Shown piece by piece: positions 8,052 to 18,083 of a stretch of DNA of 34,385 nucleotides. Origin of the DNA: Pseudomonadota bacterium (GTDB lineage: Bacteria > Pseudomonadota > Gammaproteobacteria > Steroidobacterales > Woeseiaceae). The stretch is from positions 1 through 34,385 of the forward strand of contig JACZTO010000006.1 of NCBI GenBank assembly GCA_022573655.1, written 5' to 3'. The notes beneath the pieces are model-generated. The model did no database searches, was not told where the DNA came from, and saw only the letters and a list, made by a program, of their open reading frames with translations. How positions within the stretch are numbered: the first letter of the stretch is position 1; every line of letters begins with the position of its first letter. The position numbers and the translations under genes are program-made.

Positions 8052-8627
8052 ATGAATGGACAGGCTAAAGACCCTGACGACGATATAAGCGCAATCGGCG
8101 CAGACCAGGCACCCGATGCTGCGGCCGATGCGGCGGCCGAGGATGAGTCAACGGAGGAGGCGGAAAGTGATCCGCAGTCGCCATTGGATGCACTGCAGGC
8201 CAAAGCTGATGAGAACTGGGACCGGTATTTGCGCGCGGTTGCCGAGCTGGAGAATGTCCGCAAGCGGGCTGCGAAAGACGTTGAGAACGCACGAAAGTTC
8301 GCGCTGGAGCGCTTCGCCAGGGAGTTGCTTACCGTAAAGGACAGTTTCGAGATGGGACTGGCCGCGGCTGAGGGCGAGACTGTCGATAGCCTGCTGGAAG
8401 GCAGCGCGGCGACGTTAAAGCTGTTGAGCAATACGCTGCAGCAATTCGGGATCGTTGAACTCGATCCGGAGGGCGAGCCATTTGATCCGGAGTTTCACGA
8501 AGCGATTAGCATGCAGCCATCCACTGATGTTGAGCCTGGCTCCGTCGTAACCGTGGTACAAAAAGGCTACACGCTGAATGGCCGTCTTTTGCGGCCCGCC
8601 ATGGTGATCGTGGCTGCTGAGCAATGA
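8052..8627 (+). CDS. grpE: Nucleotide exchange factor GrpE
   Basis: GrpE releases ADP from DnaK in the chaperone cycle. From 8052 it is 191 aa. An acidic, low-complexity N-terminus rich in Ala, Asp and Glu precedes a long helix (WDRYLRAVAELENVRKRAAKDVENARKFALERFARELL) and the C-terminal beta domain (LDPEGEPFDPEFHEAI, then VVQKGYTLNGRLLRPAMVIVA). An in-frame ATG at 8037 has no ribosome-binding site. The ATG at 8052 is preceded by GGAG and AGGA (8039-8047), so it is chosen. It has its own sigma32 promoter upstream and a second one separates it from dnaK. Confidence 0.94.
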   Translation: MNGQAKDPDDDISAIGADQAPDAAADAAAEDESTEEAESDPQSPLDALQAKADENWDRYLRAVAELENVRKRAAKDVENARKFALERFARELLTVKDSFEMGLAAAEGETVDSLLEGSAATLKLLSNTLQQFGIVELDPEGEPFDPEFHEAISMQPSTDVEPGSVVTVVQKGYTLNGRLLRPAMVIVAAEQ

Positions 8628-8657
8628 GATACCGCGGCAATAAATTGCGTCACGACG

Positions 8658-8687
8658 CTTGAAACATGGGGTGCTGGCCCCACCTTA
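8658..8687 (+). promoter_or_regulatory. Sigma32 (RpoH) promoter for dnaK
   Basis: CTTGAAA (8658-8664), a perfect -35, is followed by a 13-bp spacer and CCCCACCTTA (8678-8687). The spacing matches the grpE promoter exactly. It lies in the 117-bp grpE-dnaK gap, leaving a leader of roughly 50 nt before the dnaK ATG. No CIRCE inverted repeat is visible in the gap. Confidence 0.85.
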
Positions 8688-8744
8688 CAACAAGATTTTT
8701 CGAATTCATCGCGTATCTAACCGATTTTTGTGGAGTAGTAGAAC

Positions 8745-10688
8745 ATGGGTAAAGTGATTGGTATCGACTTGGGAACTACGAATTCCTGTGTTGCAGTCAT
8801 GGAGGGCAAAGGCCCCAAGGTCATTGAAAACAGCGAGGGTGATCGCACTACGCCGTCGATTGTTGCGTTTACCAAGGACGACCAGGTACTGGTTGGGCAA
8901 TCAGCCAAGCGGCAGGCTGTGACCAACCCTGAAAATACCTTGTCTGCTGTCAAACGCCTCATTGGCCGTCGTTTTGAAGAGGACGTGGTGCAGCGCGATA
9001 TCAACATGGTGCCGTACACGATCGTGAAGGCCGACAATGGCGATGCCTGGTTGGAAGCGAAAGGCAAGAAAGTGTCGCCGCCAGAAATAGCTGCACGCGT
9101 GCTCATGAAGATGAAGAAAACGGCGGAGGATTATCTCGGTGAGGAAGTCACTGAAGCCGTGGTCACGGTCCCGGCCTACTTCAACGATTCGCAGCGCCAG
9201 GCTACCAAAGATGCCGGCAAGATCGCGGGTCTCGTCGTTAAGCGCATCATTAATGAGCCGACGGCTGCAGCCCTTGCATATGGTATGGACAAGAAACGTG
9301 GCGACGTCAAGATCGTTGTCTTCGATCTGGGTGGCGGTACTTTCGACATATCCGTCATCGAAATTGCTGAAGTTGACGGCGAACACCAGTTCGAAGTACT
9401 TGCGACCAACGGTGACACTTTCCTCGGTGGTGAAGACTTCGATATGCGCGTGATCGAGTATCTGACGGCTGAGTTCCAGCGTGAGAGCGGAGTCGACATC
9501 ACCTCCGATCCGCTGGCAATGCAGCGCCTCAAAGAAGCCTCTGAGAAAGCCAAGATCGAACTGAGTACCCAGCAACAGACTGAAGTCAATTTGCCGTATA
9601 TCACGGCCGATGCCAGTGGACCCAAGCACCTCAACATCAAGCTGACACGAGCCAAGCTCGAAGCACTGGTCGAGGAGCTCATCACGCGCACAATCGAGCC
9701 TTGCAAAATCGCTCTCAATGACGCCGGCCTCAAGGTGAACGAAATAGACGACGTCATTCTTGTGGGTGGCCAGACGCGCATGCCGAAAGTGCAGGAAGAA
9801 GTGCAGAGCTTCTTCGGCAAGGAACCGCGTCGCGACGTCAACCCGGACGAGGCGGTAGCACTCGGTGCGGCGATTCAAGGTGGTGTACTGGCCGGTGATG
9901 TCAAGGACGTCTTGCTGCTTGATGTGACGCCTTTGTCCCTGGGTATAGAGACGCTTGGCGGTGTGATGACCAAGGTGATTGACAAGAATACGACCATTCC
10001 AGCCAGTGCCGAGCAGGTATTCTCGACAGCGGACGATAATCAAACAGCGGTGACGATTCACATATTGCAGGGTGAGCGCGAACGCGCTACGGATAACAAC
10101 ACTCTGGGCCGTTTTGATCTCGCGGACATCCCGGTGGCGCCACGCGGATTGCCACAAATCGAAGTGAAGTTCGATATCGATGCAAACGGCATTCTGAATG
10201 TATCCGCCAAGGATAAGGCGACTGGCAAGAGTCAAACCATCATTATCAAAGCCTCCAGTGGTCTGGGAGAGGACGAGATCGACAAAATGGTGGCTGAAGC
10301 CGAAACCCACGCCGAAGATGATCGCAAATTTCGCGAACTCGTCGACGCGCGCAATCAGGCTGATGCATTGATTCATGCGTCCGAAAAGACACTTGCGGAT
10401 CTGGGTGAGAAGGCCAGCGCCGAAGAGCGACTCGCAGTCGAAAACGCTGTAGCGGACCTCAAGACGGCGCTTGAAGGTAACGAGAAAGATACGATCCAGA
10501 CGAAGATAGCCGCTCTGGGTGAAGCATCAGGCAGCCTTGCCCAAAAGTTGTATGCAGAGCAGGCGGTCGCAGGTGCAGAGGGCGGCACGGAATCTTCGCA
10601 GGCTGCCGACGGTGACGTTGTCGATGCAGAGTTCGAGGAAGTGGACAAAGACGATTTAGACAAGGACGATCAGGCGAAATCCGGGTAG
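8745..10688 (+). CDS. dnaK: Chaperone DnaK (Hsp70)
   Basis: This is the ATP-driven Hsp70 chaperone of the cytoplasm, full length at 647 aa. Visible landmarks are the phosphate-1 motif [17 protein letters not shown] at the N-terminus, [25 protein letters not shown], the [15 protein letters not shown] phosphate-2 loop, the interdomain linker VLLLDV at 389-394, the substrate-binding domain and the helical lid. It ends in an acidic tail ([13 protein letters not shown]) typical of the proteobacterial form. It is preceded by a sigma32 promoter and followed by dnaJ after 64 bp that contain a strong hairpin, which could reduce dnaJ expression relative to dnaK. Confidence 0.98.
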   Translation: MGKVIGIDLGTTNSCVAVMEGKGPKVIENSEGDRTTPSIVAFTKDDQVLVGQSAKRQAVTNPENTLSAVKRLIGRRFEEDVVQRDINMVPYTIVKADNGDAWLEAKGKKVSPPEIAARVLMKMKKTAEDYLGEEVTEAVVTVPAYFNDSQRQATKDAGKIAGLVVKRIINEPTAAALAYGMDKKRGDVKIVVFDLGGGTFDISVIEIAEVDGEHQFEVLATNGDTFLGGEDFDMRVIEYLTAEFQRESGVDITSDPLAMQRLKEASEKAKIELSTQQQTEVNLPYITADASGPKHLNIKLTRAKLEALVEELITRTIEPCKIALNDAGLKVNEIDDVILVGGQTRMPKVQEEVQSFFGKEPRRDVNPDEAVALGAAIQGGVLAGDVKDVLLLDVTPLSLGIETLGGVMTKVIDKNTTIPASAEQVFSTADDNQTAVTIHILQGERERATDNNTLGRFDLADIPVAPRGLPQIEVKFDIDANGILNVSAKDKATGKSQTIIIKASSGLGEDEIDKMVAEAETHAEDDRKFRELVDARNQADALIHASEKTLADLGEKASAEERLAVENAVADLKTALEGNEKDTIQTKIAALGEASGSLAQKLYAEQAVAGAEGGTESSQAADGDVVDAEFEEVDKDDLDKDDQAKSG

Positions 10689-10713
10689 ATCAAATTCTCA
10701 TCAGTCAGTAATC

Positions 10714-10736
10714 TCGGGCGCCGGCACGGCGCCCGA
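10714..10736 (+). terminator. Intercistronic hairpin between dnaK and dnaJ
   Basis: This is a perfect 9-bp stem (10714-10722 with 10728-10736) around a 5-nt loop, almost all G-C. It is followed by AAACTT rather than a run of T, so it is more likely a partial attenuator or an RNA-processing and stability element than a full intrinsic terminator. It ends 16 bp before the dnaJ ATG. Confidence 0.6.
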
Positions 10737-10752
10737 AACTTAAGAAAAGAGT

Positions 10753-11880
10753 ATGGCAAAACGCGACTACTACGAAGTTCTTGGCATCTCGAAATCGGCA
10801 ACTGACGTCGAGATCAAGAAGGCCTATCGTCGCCTGGCAATGAAGCATCACCCGGACCGCAACACGGACGATGCCGGTGCTGAAGCCAAGTTCAAAGAGG
10901 CTAAAGAAGCCTATGAAGTGCTGAAAGAATCCGGGAAACGAGCCACGTACGATCGATTCGGCCATGACGGGCTAAGAGCAGGGTCCGGAGGCCATGGTGG
11001 ATTCGGTGCAGAAGGATTCGGCGACATCTTTGGTGATGTATTCGGCGATATTTTCGGCGGAGCTCGGCGTGGTGGCGGGCCCCAGGTGTTTCGCGGTGCA
11101 GATCTCGGCTACGACCTGGAGCTGGGTCTGGAGACAGCCGTCAGCGGAGACAGCGTTGAGATCGATGTACCCTCACAAGTGAGTTGTGATTCCTGCGCGG
11201 GTTCCGGAGCGAAGAAAGGCACGCGGCCGGTGACTTGCTCAGCCTGCGGCGGCGCCGGTCAGGTTCGTATGCAGCAAGGATTTTTCTCTATTCAACAGAC
11301 CTGTCCAGCGTGCAAAGGGGCGGGCACCACCATCACTGACCCCTGCAGCAAGTGCCACGGCAGAGGTCGTGTGCGCAAGATTCGAACCTTATCAGTGAAG
11401 ATTCCCGGCGGCGTCGATGATGGTGATCGCATACGTCTGTCCGGGGAGGGCGAGGCAGGGCGCAACGGCGGGCCTGCTGGCGATTTATATGTCGAATTGC
11501 GCGTTAAACCGCACAAGATTTTCCGTCGTGATGGCGCCAACTTGTCCTGCGAGTTTCCAGTCAGCATCGCCACCGCGACGCTTGGTGGTGAGGTTGAGCT
11601 GCCTACATTGAACGGTGTGGTCGTATTGAAGATTCCGGCTGGCACGCAATCAGGCAAGATATTTCGCCTGCGCGGCAAAGGTGTAACGACAGTGCGGGAT
11701 CCGCGGCTGGGCGACTTGTTTGCTGAGATCGCCATTGAGACGCCGGTCAATCTGACCGCCGAGCAAAAACAGCTGTTGGAGAAATTCGATGCTGCAGTGC
11801 AGAAGGGCGGCGACATACACAATCCCCGTGCCGACGGTTGGATTGATACAGTCAAGCGTTTCTTTGACCGCATCAGCTAA
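10753..11880 (+). CDS. dnaJ: Chaperone DnaJ (Hsp40)
   Basis: DnaJ is the co-chaperone that delivers clients to DnaK and stimulates its ATPase. The 375-aa type I protein has a J domain with HPD at 33-35, a Gly/Phe-rich linker (about 75-105) and four CxxCxGxG zinc-binding repeats, with cysteines at 145/148, 162/165, 184/187 and 198/201. The C-terminal client-binding domains follow. GAAAAGAG lies just before the ATG. It is the third gene of the grpE-dnaK-dnaJ set; dapB follows with almost no gap. Confidence 0.97.
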   Translation: MAKRDYYEVLGISKSATDVEIKKAYRRLAMKHHPDRNTDDAGAEAKFKEAKEAYEVLKESGKRATYDRFGHDGLRAGSGGHGGFGAEGFGDIFGDVFGDIFGGARRGGGPQVFRGADLGYDLELGLETAVSGDSVEIDVPSQVSCDSCAGSGAKKGTRPVTCSACGGAGQVRMQQGFFSIQQTCPACKGAGTTITDPCSKCHGRGRVRKIRTLSVKIPGGVDDGDRIRLSGEGEAGRNGGPAGDLYVELRVKPHKIFRRDGANLSCEFPVSIATATLGGEVELPTLNGVVVLKIPAGTQSGKIFRLRGKGVTTVRDPRLGDLFAEIAIETPVNLTAEQKQLLEKFDAAVQKGGDIHNPRADGWIDTVKRFFDRIS

Positions 11881-11881
11881 G

Positions 11882-12604
11882 TTGACCATATTGGCTGCCA
11901 AGGAGCGCGCAATCGAAAACATAAACATCGCTATCGCCGGCGCTGGCCGAATGGGTAAGGCTGTTGCTGAGTCGATTGAGCAGGATTCTGCGTTTGGCCT
12001 GATCGGTACGTGGCGGCGCGGCGGTGACATCGAAGCGCTGGTCGGCGCAGCAGATGTTGTCGTTGATTTCAGCATGCCGGATGGAACTGAGGTAGTCGTT
12101 GAGGCGGCCGTGAAGTACAAGAAACCGCTGGTCTGCGGTGTGAGCGGTCTCAGCGACAAACAGATGGCGAAACTGGATGCCGCCGGCAGCCAGATTGCGC
12201 TTGTATTCGACCGCAATATGAGCCTGGGTATTGCTGTGCTTGAGCGCACGGTACGTAATGCGGCGGCGACGCTGGGACGGGACTTTGCAGTGACGATCTC
12301 TGAAACACACCATGTGCATAAGAAGGACGCGCCTTCGGGTACTGCGTTGAAGCTGGGTGAAGCCATTGCCAGCTCTCGAGGTGAGTCGGGGACCGGTCAG
12401 ATTCAGTTCGAGGTTGAGCGGCGTGGCGAGGTGCCGGGTGATCATGAGGTTGTCATGAGCTCGGCGACGGAGCGACTGAGTTTCACTCACAGCGTAACCA
12501 CACGGCGTGTATTCGCCTTAGGTGCCTTGCGTGCGGCGCAATGGCTGGTCGGGCAGCCGCCGGGTCTTTACAGCATGCAGGACGTATTATTCGGCAAGCG
12601 ATAA
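11882..12604 (+). CDS. dapB: 4-hydroxy-tetrahydrodipicolinate reductase
   Basis: This enzyme performs the NAD(P)H-dependent reduction step in lysine and diaminopimelate synthesis. The Rossmann start INIAIAGAGRMGKAV, the VVDFSMPDGT segment, the catalytic and substrate region SETHHVHKKDAPSGTAL, and the closing RRVFALGALRAAQWLVGQPPGLYSMQDVL are all present. The protein is about 30 residues shorter than E. coli DapB, having lost a segment between the first Rossmann strands. The start is unclear. An ATG at 11789 would lie inside dnaJ and add unrelated sequence; TTG codons at 11882 and 11891 lack a good ribosome-binding site; a strong AAGGAG (11900-11905) is followed 6 nt later by ATC at 11912. I give the first non-overlapping start. 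Confidence 0.92.
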   Translation: MTILAAKERAIENINIAIAGAGRMGKAVAESIEQDSAFGLIGTWRRGGDIEALVGAADVVVDFSMPDGTEVVVEAAVKYKKPLVCGVSGLSDKQMAKLDAAGSQIALVFDRNMSLGIAVLERTVRNAAATLGRDFAVTISETHHVHKKDAPSGTALKLGEAIASSRGESGTGQIQFEVERRGEVPGDHEVVMSSATERLSFTHSVTTRRVFALGALRAAQWLVGQPPGLYSMQDVLFGKR

Positions 12605-12658
12605 AAAATCCGCTTTGAGTCTGGCGCAGACAGCCCCCCTTAAGTAAACTACGCCAGA

Positions 12659-12735
12659 TCGCTGGGCGGTCAGCGAAGTCGCAAGCGGGAGGCAAAGTCC
12701 TTCCGCTTTTGTGCATCTGCAAGAGGCAGATCACA
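12659..12735 (+). promoter_or_regulatory. Structured leader upstream of carA (three successive hairpins)
   Basis: Hairpin A is TCGCTG (12659-12664) with CAGCGA (12671-12676), loop 6. Hairpin B has a 10-bp stem with one G-T pair (12683-12692 with 12699-12708), loop 6, and its 3' side runs into TTTT, so it is terminator-like. Hairpin C is ATCTGC (12715-12720) with GCAGAT (12726-12731), extended by TGTG/CACA across a bulged C. The carA start is 17 nt beyond. A further 7-bp inverted repeat (12620-12626 with 12652-12658) lies before hairpin A. This may be an attenuation or antitermination leader; no leader peptide was identified. Confidence 0.5.
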
Positions 12736-12752
12736 CGTTTAGAGGGTCGTTT

Positions 12753-13910
12753 TTGAGTACGCCTGCAATTCTTGCACTACAAGACGGGACTGTTTTTCAC
12801 GGCACGTCGATTGGCGTGGATGGGCAGACCATTGGCGAAGTGGTTTTTAATACCGCGATGACGGGCTATCAGGAGATCCTTACGGATCCGTCCTATTGTC
12901 GCCAGATTGTCACCCTGACTTATCCGCACATCGGCAATACCGGCACCAACAGCGACGATATGGAGTCGGCGAAAGTCCATGCCTCGGGGCTGATTATTCG
13001 CAACAGTACAATGCTGACGAGCAGCTATCGGTCAGAACGATCATTTTCCGATTTCTTGATGCAGGCTAATACGGTCGCCATTGCGGACATCGATACTCGC
13101 AAGCTGACACGTATTATTCGAGAAAAGGGGGCTCAGTCCGGTTGCATCATGACGGGCGATCAGGCGGTAGAAAAAGCCGTCGCGCATGCCGGAAAATTTC
13201 CGGGTATTGCCGGCATGGATCTGGCCAAGTTCGTGACGACCAAAGAACCATACCAGTGGTGCCTGGGGACTTCGTTTGGCCGCAAGCTGCGAATCATGAG
13301 CCGACGTATCGCCCCCTACCACGTCGTGGCCTACGACTTTGGTATCAAACGCAACATTCTGCGCGTGCTGTCCGACCTCGATTGTCGCCTGACCGTTGTT
13401 CCAGCCAGAACGACTGCGGACGAGGCGATGGCTTTAATGCCCGACGGAATCTTCCTGTCGAATGGTCCGGGTGATCCAGAGCCGTGCGCTTACGCTATTA
13501 ATGCGATCAAGTCATTTCTGGACACTGGAATTCCGATTTTCGGAATCTGTCTGGGCCACCAGTTGCTCGCACTGGCAGCGGGTGCAAAGACTGAGAAAAT
13601 GAAATTTGGTCATCATGGCGCCAATCACCCGGTACAGGATCTCAACAGCGGCAGAGTCATGATTACGAGCCAGAACCATGGTTTCGCCGTAGACGAGTCG
13701 ACCCTGCCGGACAATGTTGTCGCAACTCACCGGTCTTTGTTTGATGGCACGTTGCAGGGGATCGATGTGACAGGCAGCCCCGCCTTCGGTTTTCAGGGAC
13801 ATCCAGAGGCCAGCCCTGGGCCACATGATATGGCGCCGTTGTTTGAGCGCTTTATCCGGAACATGGACGTGCGGAAGAAGAGTGGTGTAAGGGCGATGTT
13901 GTCGAAATGA
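12753..13910 (+). CDS. carA: Carbamoyl-phosphate synthase small (glutaminase) subunit
   Basis: CarA hydrolyses glutamine and passes ammonia to CarB for carbamoyl phosphate, the precursor of arginine and pyrimidines. The 385-aa product starts [20 protein letters not shown]. It has the typical [16 protein letters not shown] block, then a class I amidotransferase domain with nucleophile Cys266 in GICLGHQ and the His350/Glu352 pair in [15 protein letters not shown] at 12711 extends the frame, but TTG at 12753 is chosen because AGAGGG (12741-12746) lies upstream and the family N-terminus starts there. The gene follows a hairpin-rich leader. It is first in carA-carB-greA, the operon known from P. 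aeruginosa, here without the extra orf between carA and carB. Confidence 0.95.
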   Translation: MSTPAILALQDGTVFHGTSIGVDGQTIGEVVFNTAMTGYQEILTDPSYCRQIVTLTYPHIGNTGTNSDDMESAKVHASGLIIRNSTMLTSSYRSERSFSDFLMQANTVAIADIDTRKLTRIIREKGAQSGCIMTGDQAVEKAVAHAGKFPGIAGMDLAKFVTTKEPYQWCLGTSFGRKLRIMSRRIAPYHVVAYDFGIKRNILRVLSDLDCRLTVVPARTTADEAMALMPDGIFLSNGPGDPEPCAYAINAIKSFLDTGIPIFGICLGHQLLALAAGAKTEKMKFGHHGANHPVQDLNSGRVMITSQNHGFAVDESTLPDNVVATHRSLFDGTLQGIDVTGSPAFGFQGHPEASPGPHDMAPLFERFIRNMDVRKKSGVRAMLSK

Positions 13911-13968
13911 AAGTTAATCCTATTAATACAATTAGTTATAGATCTTTATTAATCTATTTTCTAATATG
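13911..13968. other. A+T-rich islet between carA and carB
   Basis: By hand count only 10 of these 58 bases are G or C (17%), in an otherwise G+C-rich region. There is no ORF. Several -10-like A/T hexamers occur, but no clear -35/-10 pair can be chosen. It could be an internal promoter or a bending-protein site for carB expression. Confidence 0.6.
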
Positions 13969-13990
13969 TGGAAGGTCTGCCTGAGTCGCC

Positions 13991-16900
13991 ATGCCTAAAC
14001 GCACCGACATAGAAAGCGTCCTGATTATCGGTGCCGGGCCGATCGTGATTGGTCAGGCCTGCGAATTTGATTATTCGGGGGCGCAGGCCTGCAAGGCTCT
14101 TCGCGAGGAAGGCTATCGCGTCATTCTGGTCAACTCCAACCCCGCGACGATCATGACGGATCCCGAAATGGCCGACGCAACTTACATCGAGCCGGTGCAT
14201 TGGGAGACGGTCAAGCGAATCATTGCCAAAGAGCGTCCAGACGCTTTGTTGCCAACCATGGGTGGCCAGACCGCCCTGAATTGTGCTTTGGACCTGGCAC
14301 GGCATGGCGTCCTGGAGGAATTTAACGTCGAAATGATTGCCGCATCGCGGGAAGCCATTGATATGGCTGAAGATCGGGAATTGTTCCGCCAGGCCATGGC
14401 CGAGATAGGGCTGGAATGTCCGCGGGCATATATAGCGCACTCAATGGAAGAGGCGCTTGAAAAGCAGGTGGACATCGGTTTTCCAACCATCATTCGACCC
14501 TCGTTCACCCTGGGCGGCAGCGGTGGCGGCATCGCTTTTAACCTTGAGGAATTCAAGCGCATCGTCGTGCATGGCCTGGAAATGTCGCCGACGACTGAAA
14601 TATTGCTGGAAGAGTCAGTGATGGGCTGGAAAGAATTCGAAATGGAGGTCGTGCGCGACAAGAACGACAACTGCATCATCGTTTGCTGCATCGAAAACCT
14701 GGATCCGATGGGCGTGCATACCGGTGATTCGATCACCGTTGCGCCGGCGCAAACATTGACGGACAAGGAATATCAACGACTCCGCAATGCATCCATCGAT
14801 GTGTTGCGCAAAATTGGTGTTGAAACAGGTGGCTCAAACGTACAGTTTGCTATCTGTCCGGAGACCGGGCGTGTGCTCGTGATAGAAATGAACCCGCGCG
14901 TCTCGCGTTCGTCAGCGCTCGCGTCAAAAGCCACGGGATTTCCCATTGCGAAGGTGGCCGCAAAACTGGCTATCGGCTATACCCTGGACGAACTCAGGAA
15001 CGACATCACGGGTGGCGCGACACCGGCGTCTTTTGAACCGTCGATCGATTATGTCGTCATCAAGATTCCGCGCTTCACGTTCGAGAAATTCCCGGGTGCC
15101 AATGACCGCCTTACAACCCAAATGAAGTCGGTCGGTGAGGTAATGGCCATCGGCCGTAGCTTCCAGGAGTCGCTGCAGAAAGCACTGCGCGGTCTTGAAA
15201 CCGGCATCAGTGGCCTGGACGAGCGCTGCGGCCCGATCACATCAGGCGCTGAGCGGGACCAGCTGCGCCGGGAGCTGCGCATTCCGGGTCCCGAGCGACT
15301 GTTGTACGTGGCCGACGCGTTGCGACACGGCTATTCCTATGAGGATGTTGCCAAGCTCACGAACATCGATCCCTGGTTCCTTGTGCAGATTGCAGACCTG
15401 GTCGACTCAGAAGATGTCATGCGGCAGGCGGGCCTTGCTGGCCTTGACGCAAACCTTATGCGAGCCATGAAGCGCAAAGGGTTTTCAGACGCTCGTATTG
15501 CCCACATCTTGCAGGTCGAAGAGTCTGCGGTGAGGCAGCGCCGTCTGGGTTTCGCTATTCGGCCTGTTTACAAGCGAGTGGATACCTGTGCGGCTGAATT
15601 TGCGACGACGACAGCCTATATGTATTCGACCTACGAGGAAGAATGTGAGGCGGAGCCGACGGACAAGCCGAAGATCATGATTCTCGGTGGTGGGCCCAAT
15701 CGTATCGGGCAGGGCATCGAATTCGATTATTGCTGCGTGCACGCGGCGCTCGCGCTGAAGGAATCGGGTTACGAGACCATCATGGTCAATTGCAATCCGG
15801 AGACCGTCTCGACGGACTACGATACGTCGGATCGATTGTATTTCGAGTCCCTGACGTTTGAAGACGTTATGGAAATCATCGAACTTGAAAAGCCGAATGG
15901 AGTCATCGTGCAATATGGCGGCCAGACGCCACTCAAGCTGGCGCGCGACCTGGAAGCCGCGGGTGCACCCATCATTGGCACATCGCCGGATTCGATCGAC
16001 CTGGCTGAGGATCGCGAACGATTCCAGAAACTCGTCGAAGAATTGCAGCTCAAACAACCGCCAAATTGTATCGCACGCAACAAGGAAGAGGCGTTGCGCC
16101 GCGCCAGGGATGTTGGCTATCCGCTCGTCGTGCGCCCCTCCTATGTACTTGGCGGTCGCGCCATGGAAGTCGTGCATAGTGATGAAGATCTTGCGATGTA
16201 CATGGATGCAGCCATTCATGTATCCAATAACAGCCCCGTACTGCTGGATCGATTCCTTGATCTTGCCACTGAGGTTGATGTCGACTGCATTTTCGATGGC
16301 GAGCGCATATTGATTGGCGGCATCATGGAACATATCGAACAGGCGGGTGTGCACTCAGGTGACTCCGGATGCTCGTTGCCGCCCTTCAGCCTGACGCCGG
16401 AAGTGCAAAAAGAGTTGGCAGACCAGGTTGAGAAGCTCGCCAGGGGACTGAACGTCGTTGGTCTGATGAACACGCAGTTCGCGATTCAGGGCGACGTTGT
16501 TTATCTGCTTGAAGTAAACCCTCGGGCATCGCGTACGGCGCCGTTCGTATCAAAAGCAACCGGCGTGCCGCTCGCGAAGATAGCCGCGAAGGTGATGATC
16601 GGGGAAACGTTGGCAAAGCAGGCGATTGTCAATCAGCGCGTGCCAGAATATTATTCGGTTAAAGAAGCCGTTTTCCCCTTCATCAAGTTTCCCGGTAGTG
16701 ATCCGATTCTTGGCCCGGAGATGAAATCGACTGGTGAGGTTATGGGCGTAGGCCGCAGCTTCGGTGAAGCCTACGCCAAGGCACAACTCGCGTCGGGCGT
16801 CATCCTGCCACGACAGGGTACAGCGTTACTCAGCGTCAGAGAGAACGACAAGCCAGGTGTGGTTGAGCTGGCAAGAATACTGACAAACATGGGGTTTGAA

Positions 16901-17215
16901 CTGGTCGCTACCCACGGCACGGCGGCACAACTCGTCAAGGCAGGTGTATCATGTCGGCGCGCGAACAAGGTTCGTGAAGGTCGCCCGCACATTGTCGACA
17001 TGATCAAGAATGGTGAGATTGATTTGATTGTAAATACTACGGAAGGCAAGCAGGCGATTGTAGAGTCAACGTCCATCCGCGCGGAGGCGGTGCGCCGCGG
17101 CGTGACTTACTACACGACGCTGGGGGCCGCGATCGCGACATGTCGCGCGATGGAACATCTTGACAATAGCGAAGTCAATCGGCTTCAGGATCTGCATAGA
17201 GAGGTAGTGGCATGA
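13991..17215 (+). CDS. carB: Carbamoyl-phosphate synthase large subunit
   Basis: CarB makes carbamoyl phosphate from bicarbonate, ammonia and two ATP. The 1074-aa length is standard. Two homologous halves are visible. The first begins [24 protein letters not shown] and its ATP-grasp domain contains [21 protein letters not shown]. The second begins [22 protein letters not shown] and contains [19 protein letters not shown]. The C-terminal MGS-like allosteric domain (about 935-1074) includes [11 protein letters not shown] and [21 protein letters not shown]. Its last bases overlap the greA start (ATGA, 17212-17215), which implies translational coupling. Confidence 0.98.
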   Translation: MPKRTDIESVLIIGAGPIVIGQACEFDYSGAQACKALREEGYRVILVNSNPATIMTDPEMADATYIEPVHWETVKRIIAKERPDALLPTMGGQTALNCALDLARHGVLEEFNVEMIAASREAIDMAEDRELFRQAMAEIGLECPRAYIAHSMEEALEKQVDIGFPTIIRPSFTLGGSGGGIAFNLEEFKRIVVHGLEMSPTTEILLEESVMGWKEFEMEVVRDKNDNCIIVCCIENLDPMGVHTGDSITVAPAQTLTDKEYQRLRNASIDVLRKIGVETGGSNVQFAICPETGRVLVIEMNPRVSRSSALASKATGFPIAKVAAKLAIGYTLDELRNDITGGATPASFEPSIDYVVIKIPRFTFEKFPGANDRLTTQMKSVGEVMAIGRSFQESLQKALRGLETGISGLDERCGPITSGAERDQLRRELRIPGPERLLYVADALRHGYSYEDVAKLTNIDPWFLVQIADLVDSEDVMRQAGLAGLDANLMRAMKRKGFSDARIAHILQVEESAVRQRRLGFAIRPVYKRVDTCAAEFATTTAYMYSTYEEECEAEPTDKPKIMILGGGPNRIGQGIEFDYCCVHAALALKESGYETIMVNCNPETVSTDYDTSDRLYFESLTFEDVMEIIELEKPNGVIVQYGGQTPLKLARDLEAAGAPIIGTSPDSIDLAEDRERFQKLVEELQLKQPPNCIARNKEEALRRARDVGYPLVVRPSYVLGGRAMEVVHSDEDLAMYMDAAIHVSNNSPVLLDRFLDLATEVDVDCIFDGERILIGGIMEHIEQAGVHSGDSGCSLPPFSLTPEVQKELADQVEKLARGLNVVGLMNTQFAIQGDVVYLLEVNPRASRTAPFVSKATGVPLAKIAAKVMIGETLAKQAIVNQRVPEYYSVKEAVFPFIKFPGSDPILGPEMKSTGEVMGVGRSFGEAYAKAQLASGVILPRQGTALLSVRENDKPGVVELARILTNMGFELVATHGTAAQLVKAGVSCRRANKVREGRPHIVDMIKNGEIDLIVNTTEGKQAIVESTSIRAEAVRRGVTYYTTLGAAIATCRAMEHLDNSEVNRLQDLHREVVA

Positions 17216-17688
17216 ACAAAGTGCCGATGACGGTACGCGGCCACGAGCTGCTTGTTGAAGAATTAAAGACCCTGAAAAGCGTTGCCAGGCCGACGGTAAT
17301 CAAGGCGATTGCAGAGGCTCGGGCGCATGGCGATCTCAAGGAAAATGCCGAATATCATGCTGCGAAAGACCAGCAGGGATTCATCGAGGGCCGCATCAAG
17401 GAGCTTGAAGGCAAGCTGTCGAATGTTCAGGTCATCGATGTCACTGAAATAGATGCTCATGGCAAAATAATTTTCGGCTCGACGGTCGAGTTGCTCGATG
17501 AAAATACGGGCCAGGACATCACCTACAGGATTGTGGGTGAAGACGAAGCTGACATCAAGAACGGCCTGATTTCATTCTCGTCACCGATTGCGCGGGCTCT
17601 CATCAGCAAGAATGAAGGCGATGTAATCGCATTCAGGGCGCCCGATGGTGAGAGGTCTTACGAGGTAATCGAGGTGCGTTACGTATAA
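17212..17688 (+). CDS. greA: Transcription elongation factor GreA
   Basis: GreA rescues backtracked RNA polymerase by stimulating transcript cleavage. The 158-aa protein has the N-terminal coiled-coil hairpin with the acidic tip ([16 protein letters not shown]; Asp41 and Glu44) and the C-terminal FKBP-like domain ending [35 protein letters not shown]. It overlaps carB by 4 bp, as in the P. aeruginosa carAB-greA operon, and is followed by a terminator-like hairpin. Confidence 0.97.
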   Translation: MNKVPMTVRGHELLVEELKTLKSVARPTVIKAIAEARAHGDLKENAEYHAAKDQQGFIEGRIKELEGKLSNVQVIDVTEIDAHGKIIFGSTVELLDENTGQDITYRIVGEDEADIKNGLISFSSPIARALISKNEGDVIAFRAPDGERSYEVIEVRYV

Positions 17689-17689
17689 G

Positions 17690-17724
17690 GCATGCCGCGT
17701 TATCGGACGCAGCGTGCTTTATTT
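17690..17724 (+). terminator. Intrinsic terminator after greA
   Basis: An 11-position stem (17690-17700 with 17707-17717), with one C-A mismatch and one G-T pair, has a 6-nt loop and is followed by TTTATTT (17718-17724). It closes the carA-carB-greA transcript and overlaps the 3' end of convergent yhbY at 17719. Confidence 0.7.
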
Positions 17725-18027
17725 CGAGGGTAGGCGAATTCGTTTTGTAGCTGGTTTTTGCGGATTGGCCCGATACAGCAGCGCGACATTGCCAGTACGC
17801 TGGACTAAAGTTGTTGCATGATTCGTGCAGAGTTGCGCGATGATTGCGTCGCGTGATGTCCGATCGTCGACACGTACTCTCACTTTGATCAGTTCGTGAT
17901 GCGCGAGTGTCGACTCAAATTCCGCGAGAACAGAGTCCGACAAACCGCCGTCGCCAATCATGAGCAGGGGCTTGAGTTGGTGGCCAAGGCCGCGTAGATA
18001 TTTTTTTTGTGAGGTGCCTAGCGTCAT
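17719..18027 (-). CDS. yhbY: YhbY family ribosome-associated RNA-binding protein
   Basis: The 102-aa CRM-domain (KH-like) protein binds pre-50S ribosomal particles. It has the family start TSQKKYLRGLGHQLKPLLMIGDGGLSDSVLAEFESTLAHHELIKVRV, followed by TLVQRTGNVALLYR, in which a GNxxxLYR motif is recognisable. A longer frame begins at 18261, but the extra 78 residues are antisense to rlmE and unlike the family, so Met at 18027 is chosen. A run of eight A on the coding strand (17 bp into the gene region, 18001-18008) encodes Lys-Lys. It is divergent from rlmE, as in E. coli. Confidence 0.92.
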   Translation of the reverse strand: MTLGTSQKKYLRGLGHQLKPLLMIGDGGLSDSVLAEFESTLAHHELIKVRVRVDDRTSRDAIIAQLCTNHATTLVQRTGNVALLYRANPQKPATKRIRLPSK

Positions 18028-18083
18028 TGGCGCGAAGTGTAACAGCGTGCAGGATATGAAGCCGCAAGGATTTTGGGTCAAAG

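Noticed and set aside
8901-10376. 491-codon open frame on the minus strand opposite dnaK
   Set aside because: Long frames antisense to dnaK are a well-known coding-bias shadow. It has no ribosome-binding site, no recognisable domain and an atypical His/Arg-rich composition, while dnaK on the plus strand is unambiguous.
15485-16354. 289-codon minus-strand frame inside carB
   Set aside because: It is an antisense shadow of carB with no motif or start signal.
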